From positions 1-10,000 of the forward strand of contig CALSCQ010000461.1 in the NCBI GenBank assembly GCA_943704525.1: DNA of 10,000 bases, in the 5' to 3' direction. How positions within the stretch are numbered: the stretch's first letter is position 1; every line of letters begins with the position of its first letter. Shown piece after piece: positions 1 to 6,956 of the stretch. The DNA is from Pigoraptor vietnamica (Eukaryota; Opisthokonta; Filasterea). The notes under the pieces are model-generated. The model worked only from the letters and a program-made list of their open reading frames with translations, ran no database searches and was not told the DNA's origin. The translations under genes were made by a program, and so were the position numbers.

Positions 1-124
1 GGGGGTATATGTAGGCAAGGATGCAGCAATTGCGGCACGCACACACGCGTGGGCATCAAAGGGCTCGTTTATAAACACAGCTCGGCCAACACGGAGTTAG
101 ATCATTTGCCACACAGCCACCCAC

Positions 125-540
125 GTGCTCTTGTGCGAGTGCCGTGAGCATTCGCTCCGTCTCGCGGTACTGCTGGTCAAATTCGCGCTGTGCCGCCTGC
201 AGCTCTGCCTCGACCTGGGCCGACTTCTCGCTCGAAACGGCCGTTTTCCGCATCGTCGCCTTGCACGCGTCCAAATCAAGCCTCACCGTCGCGAACTTCT
301 TGCGCTGGCGCTGTTTGCGGGAAGGTGCCGAGAGGTGAGCGTGAGTAAAGTCGAGTAGTGATGAGGGAGGGCCCAGTAATGAGAAGATCGCAGCCATGTG
401 CGTGAAGGGCGTGCATAAGGATGGGTATAATGAGTGAGAGTGAGTGCCGTGACAATGTGTGCGTGAATGTGTGTACTGTGCGTATGTGGGAGCTGAACTG
501 ACAGGTGCGTACGCGTGTGTGTGCGTGTGTGCTTGCGTGC

Positions 541-589
<49 letters not shown>

Positions 590-1529
590 TGCGTGTGTGT
601 GCGCGCGTGCGTGCATGACTCGCGACCGCATTCCCCACCATGATATTCTTCATCTCGCCCTCGAGGAACGCAAGGTTCGGCGCCACAAACTGCTGCTGAG
701 TGTCGAGCACCGTCTTGCCCCACTCCACCCCAATCTCCTGCTGCACTTTGCCGCACCGGATAAGCGCGCTCCCTGCGCAGTCATAGGGCGCCCCCGGTGA
801 GAGGATGAAAGAAGTCGCGCGTACGCAGGTCGCGCTTGGAGGCGTATGTGGGCGAATGGCAGTGCGAGCGCGCACACGAGTGAGTGAGTGCGTGAGTGAG
901 TGAGGGCATGACTTTGCAGCAATTGTCAGCCGCACGCACCGTAGCTCGTGTCCTGTCCGAGCGCCTCGCCGGCCTCGGCGAAAATGAGGCCAAGGCGCTC
1001 GTACGTCGTCGTCTCCTTCTTATCGCGCGTAACGAGCTGCTCCAGCTTTTGCGCTGTGGCGTGACATTGCGCAAGTCATGAGACGACGCCAACATACCTC
1101 GAACGTGCCAATACGCACAAACGGCGTCTCGTTTAGCGCCTATTTGGTGCAACTACCCACAGAGTCCGGGGTGCAGATAGGCCTCGGTGCCCTTGACCAT
1201 GCGCTCGAGGTGAGTCTGCATTCGCATCCATTACTGAGCCATGGCACCACTTCACAGTCAAAGTGACACAGTGTGGTCGATGGGTGCGCACGCGTGTGTG
1301 GTCGAGCGTATTCAGATATTTCAGAAGTGCAGCGCAGAGCCCGCGCACACAGACACGCCACACAAACCTTCGTCTTCTCCGCGCGCTGCTCCATGGCCTC
1401 GAAGCGCCAGTCCAGCTCGGTCACTTCGGCGGTGCCCATCTTTTCTTCCGTGAACTGCACGACACGGTTGAAGGCCTTCGACGCCATTTTGGAGAACATC
1501 TTCCCTTTTCCCTCGGGCTGCGCCGCCAT
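125..1529 (-). CDS. SH3GLB: Endophilin B (SH3GLB-like) BAR-domain protein, 5' part of gene
   Basis: BAR-domain protein of the endophilin B family, which dimerises to bend membranes in trafficking, autophagy and mitochondrial dynamics. Visible exons in transcription order: 1529-1368, 1215 to about 1168/1161, about 1127/1139-1098, 1045-940, 772-639, 310-125. The start ATG at 1529 opens [10 protein letters not shown] and leads into the family block [20 protein letters not shown]. Later family blocks are [13 protein letters not shown], the [17 protein letters not shown] block across the 940/772 junction, [17 protein letters not shown] and VRLDLDACK, followed by a coiled-coil-like helix to LAQEH. 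These match endophilin B in order and spacing. Exon 6 ends in phase 0 at donor GTGGGT (124); no convincing acceptor follows down to base 1, so the end of the BAR domain and any SH3 domain are outside the window. The exon 2/exon 3 junction cannot be closed with canonical splice sites (see findings). Family assignment is firm; the symbol is by homology only. Confidence 0.88.
504..616. repeat. (GT)n/(GTGC)n microsatellite in endophilin intron 5
   Basis: Imperfect plus-strand tract of GT dinucleotides mixed with GTGC tetranucleotides, with a pure GT core near 555-570. It lies wholly inside the intron at 638-311 of the minus-strand endophilin gene, so the pre-mRNA carries CA/CACG repeats. Alternating purine-pyrimidine DNA of this length can adopt Z-DNA and is prone to length change. 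The His/Thr-rich and Cys/Val-rich reading frames across it are by-products of the repeat. Confidence 0.95.
878..905. repeat. (TGAG)n short tandem repeat in endophilin intron 4
   Basis: Short run of TGAG units with one TGCG interruption, inside the intron at 939-773 of the endophilin gene. On the transcribed strand it reads as CTCA repeats, a pyrimidine-rich tract about 100 nt upstream of the acceptor at 773. No function is evident beyond low complexity. Confidence 0.85.
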
Positions 1530-1973
1530 TCTCCGACGGTGTGTGTGCGTGCAGCGACTGGGAAGACAGAAATGCCGGCAAAGTAGGGCAGAAGCGACGG
1601 CTTTTCCTTGCGCACAAATGCTTCTGTGTGTGGGCGCAATTTCTGACCGCCGTCACGTGGAGCCCAAATATGGAAAATACCATACTATAAATAGAACATT
1701 CGAAACGATACTCCCATGCTATTCTTCTTGCGATTGATAAATTATCCCCATAAATACGCATATATTTTCTATATATGACAAATTGCCCCCACAAAGAGCA
1801 AGGTGTACGTTCGTGTGCAAACGCCTCTTTCGCGAGCGCCCAATGGCAGCTCCGTGGTCCGTCGCCGTGAGCGCCGTGTATGCCGTGGTGACAGGGAAGA
1901 CGAAACCGGTGGAATGATTCGAAACTCCCACCAGGGTCTGAAGTAAGCAAGATACGTCGTCGTGCCCATAAAC
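1530..1973. other. Spacer between two minus-strand genes, with AT-rich stretch
   Basis: This 444 bp region lies between the stop of the unrecognised gene (1974) and the endophilin start (1529). No coding exon was recognised. About 1665-1790 is much richer in A and T than its surroundings and holds TATA-like words on both strands (plus-strand TATAAATAG at 1686; a TATATAG-like word on the minus strand near 1771-1779). A palindromic CACGTG E-box lies at 1654-1659, about 125 bp upstream of the endophilin ATG. The likely role is 3' UTR of the left-reading upstream gene plus promoter and 5' UTR of endophilin. The individual motifs are short enough to occur by chance. Confidence 0.4.
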
Positions 1974-2879
1974 TCAGCTCGGACGACTCGCAAGGGCGGC
2001 CGTGGCGATCGCAGCAATGCTGTCAACCCCTCCGCCAAACAGTTCCCCAAGCTCTCGTTGCACGGCGGAGCGGTCGGCACCTTCGACGCCCCACTGTGCG
2101 ATGAGTGGCGCGGCCGACGCGAGCGACCTCCCATGTCGTTCCATAAAGCCTGCAAGAAGAGAGTCCGCGGCCGCACACAGCCGCGTCGCGCGTTCATCGG
2201 TGGCGCCCGCACTCCCGAATATGGCCGCCTGTGCCGTGTCGCTGGGCCCTTCGGCGAGCAGAGCGACGGCAATCTCCTGGGTGACCGAGAGGCCGATCAC
2301 CGACACGCGCGGACAATTCAACGCCGACTGCGCACGCGGCTGCCGGACTACGGTCGACTGCGGGATACCCGAGAGTGCCCTGACAAAGACATGCGAAAAT
2401 TAGGCTTTCTAGGTGAAAATGAGCAAAGCAAACAGTGCACGTACCTCCCGTGCGTATGGTGCACCCCCCCAATAAGAGCGGCGGCATCGCAGCACACATA
2501 TCGCGGCACATCTTGACCAATGTCACGCGCGAGTTGCACAAAGGACGCCACGAGTGCTCCGAGCCGCGCGTTGACGTCGGAGTCGCCGAAACGACCGCCG
2601 GCAGTGTCCTGGAGAACAAATGGCGCGATTTAACACAACTTTTTGCGCATCTTTGCATTGAATTTGTGATAAAATCACAGCGAAGACAAGTCAAAGCACA
2701 GTTGGTGAAGAATATAATACAGAGCTTTCCCCTGGGCCTTGACAAAAAAAGGTATTGAGTGGTTGCGCATCTCAGTCTAATCGAATTGCCGATTGAGTCA
2801 TGCGGTGACACACACGCACCTTTGCGTAGAGTACCGCCCCAGAGGGAATGGCCACAACGACCACTGCGGTGAGCGACAT
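1974..2879 (-). CDS. Unrecognised 209-residue protein, possibly longin-like
   Basis: Three-exon model: 2879-2820 (phase 0), 2608-2445 (phase 2), 2379-1974 ending in TGA. Donors are GTGCGT and GTACGT, acceptors CCAG and TCAG, and the phases agree, giving 209 residues. The protein starts MSLTAVVVVAIPSGAVLYAK. I do not recognise the family. Predicted by eye, it has two hydrophobic strands at the N-terminus (residues 3-20), a helix around RLGALVASFVQLARDIG, a strand PRYVCCDAAALIGG, a strand VSVIGLSVTQEIAVALLAEG, then Ala-rich helices to ALASRPS. This beta-beta-alpha-beta-alpha order resembles longin domains of trafficking proteins, but that is inference from pattern alone. An out-of-frame ATG at 2920 lies upstream; it would not join exon 2 in frame. 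The exon model is more certain than any function. Confidence 0.62.
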
Positions 2880-3285
2880 ATTCGCCAACAGCCGATCTTC
2901 GACTGGACGAGTTGCTTCATGTGCTCAGTCGTGGAAAGATCGTGTTGAAGTTTTTGAACATCGGTTGTAGGCCAAGTAACAGCGCGATTTCGGCAAAAGT
3001 GTGTTACAACTCCGTGACAAGCCCTGTCATCCAGCTGTCACTGCTCCCGTTCAACTGTTGCCGGCCGTGTCCTGCTGTCACCTCGTGCTCGCAACACACG
3101 CGTGCGCAAGGGCTGTGCTAGAAACGTCGCTGAACACTCTCTGCGCCATCAGCGAAGCAAGCAACTGGTACAAGCGTGACGGCGGCAGCTTTTCACTCAG
3201 TCACCGGCCTGGGACTGATCCCGGGGTCCGACCGACCGTGTCAGGGACCTGAGTTTCGCCAGCGGATTTGCTTCTGCAGTGACAA
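2880..3285. promoter_or_regulatory. Divergent intergenic region, likely promoters for both flanking genes
   Basis: The minus-strand gene starts at 2879 and the plus-strand CRPPA-SDR gene starts at 3286, so these 406 bp lie head-to-head between two start codons and must hold at least part of both 5' regions. No coding exon, clear TATA box or long repeat was seen. A segment at about 3166-3230 has weak similarity in layout to an RNA polymerase III internal promoter (TGGTACAAGCG at 3166, GGGACTGATCC at 3211), discussed in findings. The assignment as promoter is from position only. Confidence 0.45.
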
Positions 3286-6200
3286 ATGGCCGACCGCGCG
3301 CCCGAGAGTAGTTGCGGGCTCGGTTTTCGCGTGTGTGCTGTGTTGCCTGCGGGCGGCAGTGGGACGCGCGTGGGGACACCAACGCCCAAGCAGGTCAGTG
3401 GGATATTCGCCCCTGAGAACTGTAGATTAGTGTTCACCGGCTGACGATTGCGCATGAAATCTGACCGGACGACAACGCGATCTTTAGTCCTTATTTATAA
3501 CATTGTCGAGTTTTCAGCATTTGATTCATTAGAATGCAAGATTGCACGGCTGTCGTGCAACTGTTTCCCTCCGTAGCGGGGAAGTCAACGTTTCGACTTT
3601 TTGACCGGAAGGTCGGAGGTTCGATTCCCACGAGGCTCGCCGACGGACTTCGGGCGTCCCTGACTGCACATCTTTGCTCGGTGCCAACCGAACTTAACCG
3701 TGGTCTGTGTTCAACCGCAGTACTGGCCGATATATGGCAAGCCGCTGTTATTCTACACCCTCGAGGTCTTCGAGAGGTACTTCTTTGTGTTCGCAATAGG
3801 TCGAAAGGCGCCGATCTGACGCCGACATTACTTGCACTGTTACGGCCGTCTGTTTCCAACGGTGCAACGTAACACTGTCGAGGGCACCAGGCGTCCGTTT
3901 TATTGGACGAATGTCAGTTAATCGAAGCCTAAACCTGACCGCTTTCACTGCGACCGCGCAGCGTGCCGTGGCTGGCGGATGTGATCGTTCCCGTTGCGGA
4001 GGACTGCCTCGCGGACATGGAAAAGGTAAGGAAAACTGACGGATAATGCCAGCCCTCGTCGACGCCGCCGACTTCGCGTCGTCGCTCTTCCGTTGCGCTC
4101 GTGTCGTTTGGCTTGTGCTCACGGCCGTTGTGCGCAGAGTTTTGCCGAGTGGCACTTCCGCAAGACGCGCGCGGTTGTGGGTGCGTCGACGAGGCACCGG
4201 TCCATCCGAAATGGAGTACTCGCAGCCAACGCAGCCGCACAGCGAGCGGACGTGGTGGGTGTCGCCGGTGCTGGGTTGTCGTGACTCAATGTCTGTGACA
4301 GGTGCGTTGTGTGGTCAGCATGGTACTAGTCGCCGTTACCTTAGCCGTGGCAACGGGATCTGCGGCCCGTAATTGACAGGAATTGATTTCACGGATGCGC
4401 CGGCGACCGATACCGGTCACATAGACTGACTGATCCCAGTGTTCGCGTTAATGTGTGGCAGGTCATTGTGCACGATATCGTTCGTCCGTTCGTGGACGAG
4501 GACATCCTCCGCAAGGTGGTCGTGGCCGCAAAGGAACACGGGGTGGGTCCAGACCTGTCGGCCTGTCGGCTGAATGATTAGACAAGCCAATTTATTGACA
4601 GAGTATGCCGGACCGTTCTACACTCACAGCCGACTCTTCGCAATTAAATGCAGTTATCGTGTGTATTGCTGCGTTGGCGTTCGTTCGTGCTGTTGTCGTG
4701 TTCCGGTTGGAAGACGTGCCTAGTCGGTACCCGCTTCAGTCGTTGCCGTGATACTGATTCCGGCCCTCGATCGCACACTGCAGGCTGCCGGTGCCATTTT
4801 GCCGCTTGTCTCGACAGTGGTGATGGCGACACCCGACGGCTTCCTCGACCACTCCTTGGACAGGTCGGTCTGCGTGTGCCAAGTTTGTCTGGACCTGCGT
4901 GCCGTGTTCTTGCTGTGTTATTGTGGCTATAGTCGACGGGATCTACCCGTGGCAGTTATCAGATGAATGCTGCTGCTGCTGCACCGAGCGGGCAGAAGTG
5001 ACATTTGAATTGCTGACGGGGGTTGTGTGTGCGCTTGTTGCCGCGCGGCGCAGGACAAAGTACCGCGCGAGCCAAACGCCGCAGGCATTCACGCTGGACG
5101 TCATCACGAGGGCGTATGACAAGGTGTGTGCGTCATGTCGAGCCGAGATCTATCTCAATCGATCAGAGATCAGACTGTCTGTCTGTCGTGAGCTGACCGA
5201 CTGTCCTTTCAATAAGTTACTGTCAATTAGTGGCCGCATTTAACAGTTGCGCGCCCTCACATGCAGTGCACGGAATACGACTTTGAGCACGGGACAGAGT
5301 GCCTCCACATTGCCCTCGAGTACGCCGGCGCCCGCGCAAAGCTCATCGAGGGGACGCCGATGCTGTGGAAGGTCACGCACAAGCCGGACATTTACGCGGC
5401 CGAGCACATGATCAAAGGTCGGTGGCCATTGACAGTTATAACGGTCGGGCTAGGCGAGGCGAATGGAATGTGGCAATGTGTGCATCGATGTCTTGTTGAG
5501 AATGGAGCAGTTTGACCTGAAAACGCTGATTGTCTGTCAATGATCGGTGTGTCGTCTGCAGAGCGCCTGCGGAGCGTTGCGATTGTGACGGGCGGTGGCC
5601 GTGGGATTGGAGAGGCCGTCGCGTGCGCCCTCAGCGACCGAGGCATGAAGGTGGGTCGTGGACTAACAGTGGCACTGGCCATGACAGGCGCAAAGTAGTC
5701 GTTGCATCCATTCATTTGCCAGCGGATCGGTCGGAGTCAATCTCTGATCGTTGCTCTTGAGTGTCACGTTACGACGGTCCTTCTTAACTGTCGATTGATG
5801 CCGTCTTCGATGCGCAGGTGGTGGTTGTCGCGCGCACAGAAGCGGAGGTCGTCGCCGTTGCGGAGCGGGTGCGCGGCATTCCAATTGTGGCGGACGTCTC
5901 AAAGGTGCAGTGGACCGTGACTAACCAAGCCGTTTCCGCGCCGTCTGTACGTCCCCTCGACCAACTAACTCTTCCGTCCGACACGGCATGCGCAGGTGGA
6001 AGACGTGGCGCGCGTGTTCCGCACAGTGCAAGAGGCATTCGGACGGGTCGATGTTCTCGTGAACAATGCCGGCAGTGCCGTCCACGCGCGGATCGAGGAC
6101 ATGGTGGGTCCCATCAACCGTGATCGCGCGAGTCCGTTCGACTGTCCGTGGTTCCGCGTCAGTGGTCCGTGCTCTGCTGACGGAAGTACCGACCATTCCC

Positions 6201-6882
6201 CCTGTCTTGCAGCAAGACGACCAGTGGGCGGCGCTCGTGAGCGGCAACCTCAGCAGCACTTTCTACTGCTCACGCGAGGCCATGCGCGCCATGAGCCACA
6301 GCGGACGCGGCGGCGTCATCATCAACGTCGGGTCCAGCTCCGTGAGTGGGGGCCGCATCGGTAAGTGCGGTCGAGATCGAACTGGCGCTATGGAGCCCGA
6401 ATTTTGGATATCGAAACGCAACTTGCGCTTCACTGCGCCCTTCGTTCGCCTCTCTCATCCGACGCGCTCTCCGTGCAGGTGAGGGCGCGTACTCCGCGAC
6501 AAAGGCCGGCATCCAGTGCCTCACGGAGACGCTCGCGCTTGAGGGACGCCCACACAACGTGTTCGCGTACTGCGTCGTGCCTCGCCGCACGGCCACGCAA
6601 CTGCGGCGCGAATTGTATCCGACGGAGGTGCGTTGCGGTCGCAGTGGTCAGTCTTCGCCGCGGTGGTCAGCCGTTTCTGCTGGGTGTACGAAAGTGTGTT
6701 GTAGTTGCCGTTATCAGTCGTTTCTGCTGTGCGTGCGATGCGCAACAGACGCCAAGGCAACTTACAATCGCACACAGGATCCAGACACGTGCCTCAAGCC
6801 CGAGGATGTCGCGCAGACGATCGTGTCGGTGGCCACGGAATGGATGCCGTGGCTGACAGGGCACGCGTTCTGGGTCAAGTAA
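3286..6882 (+). CDS. CRPPA: Bifunctional CDP-ribitol synthase: CRPPA/IspD-type cytidylyltransferase fused to SDR reductase
   Basis: Fourteen exons: 3286-3393, 3721-3776, 3962-4025, 4138-4254, 4462-4542, 4784-4863, 5054-5123, 5267-5417, 5562-5650, 5818-5904, 5996-6103, 6213-6360, 6479-6627, 6778-6882; all GT-AG with agreeing phases, 470 residues. ATG 3286 has an in-frame TGA two codons upstream. Residues 15-243 are a nucleotidyltransferase: [11 protein letters not shown] (20-30), PKQ (34-36), [10 protein letters not shown] (93-102), VHDIVRPF (118-125), TPQAF (177-181), WKVT (226-229); the wording is closest to CRPPA/ISPD, which makes CDP-ribitol. Residues 246-470 are an [11 protein letters not shown] (252-259), NNAG (324-327), and predicted catalytic N349, S378, Y391, K395 at normal spacing. 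Its end, VPRRTAT then LKPEDVA, resembles the reductase half of bacterial Acs1/Bcs1. Predicted role: ribulose 5-phosphate to ribitol 5-phosphate (probably NADPH), then CDP-ribitol. No signal peptide is evident. Substrates are inferred. Confidence 0.92.
3567..3640 (+). repeat. tRNA-derived SINE-like segment in CRPPA-SDR intron 1
   Basis: A pol III B-box GGTTCGATTCC at 3618-3628 matches consensus exactly, and an A-box-like word TAGCGGGGAAG lies at 3574-3584, starting 44 nt upstream, the spacing seen in tRNA genes. The text between (GACTTTTTGACCGGAAGGTC) resembles an anticodon-arm and variable region. A functional tRNA is unlikely: only three of five T-stem pairs form, and no acceptor or D stem can be drawn. 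A tRNA pseudogene or the head of a tRNA-derived SINE fits best. It lies in the 327 nt first intron of CRPPA-SDR, the longest intron of that gene. The tail, unit length and any target-site duplication were not identified. Confidence 0.42.
6667..6729 (+). repeat. Short direct repeat in CRPPA-SDR intron 13
   Basis: TCAGCCGTTTCTGCTG at 6667-6682 recurs as TCAGTCGTTTCTGCTG at 6714-6729 (15 of 16 bases identical). Both copies are within the 150 nt intron 6628-6777. A local duplication is the simplest explanation; each copy holds a short pyrimidine run, but the real acceptor is the CAG at 6775-6777. Confidence 0.55.
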
Positions 6883-6956
6883 TTAGCGGGTGACGCCCTC
6901 AAGAAAAGTCCCGACTGCCAAAACAGTGGCGGCAATATACGGTTTAGTGCCAAAAA
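6883..6956. other. Tail-to-tail spacer between convergent genes
   Basis: Only 74 bp separate the TAA of CRPPA-SDR (6880-6882, plus strand) from the TAA of LRRC56 (6957-6959, minus strand). No AATAAA polyadenylation signal was seen on either strand. A weak inverted repeat (CCGACTG at 6911-6917 against CAGTGGCGG near 6924-6932) could form an imperfect hairpin. The two 3' UTRs are therefore very short or overlap as antisense transcripts. Confidence 0.6.

Noticed and set aside
56-935. Long minus-strand reading frames rich in His, Thr, Ala and Arg
   Set aside because: They run through the intronic (CA)n/(CACG)n tract of the endophilin gene. Only the parts at 125-310 and 639-772 are coding, as exons.
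1140-1160. A 21-nt mini-intron in endophilin
   Set aside because: Its borders look like GTGGGT...TAG, but removing it keeps the wrong reading frame for the homologous [10 protein letters not shown] block, and the other introns in the window are about 50 nt or longer.
2690-2758. Extra exon in intron 1 of the unrecognised gene (minus strand, after a T-rich run and CAAG)
   Set aside because: A short open stretch exists, but every usable donor leaves phase 2, which does not match the phase-0 start of the exon at 2608.
3567-3640. Functional tRNA gene
   Set aside because: A-box and B-box spacing is right, but the T stem has two mismatches, and no acceptor stem or D stem can be formed.
4973-4985. 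CTG trinucleotide repeat
   Set aside because: Only about four units within a CRPPA-SDR intron; too short to call.
3286-5417. Plastid or bacterial IspD of the MEP isoprenoid pathway
   Set aside because: The wording ([33 protein letters not shown]) is CRPPA-like and the protein continues into an SDR. No transit peptide is visible: the start is [10 protein letters not shown], immediately followed by the catalytic domain.
5267-6882. SDR as a separate downstream gene
   Set aside because: The frame is continuous through the 5417/5562 junction with correct phase, and no stop codon lies between the domains in the spliced frame. The SDR half has no ATG of its own in a good position.
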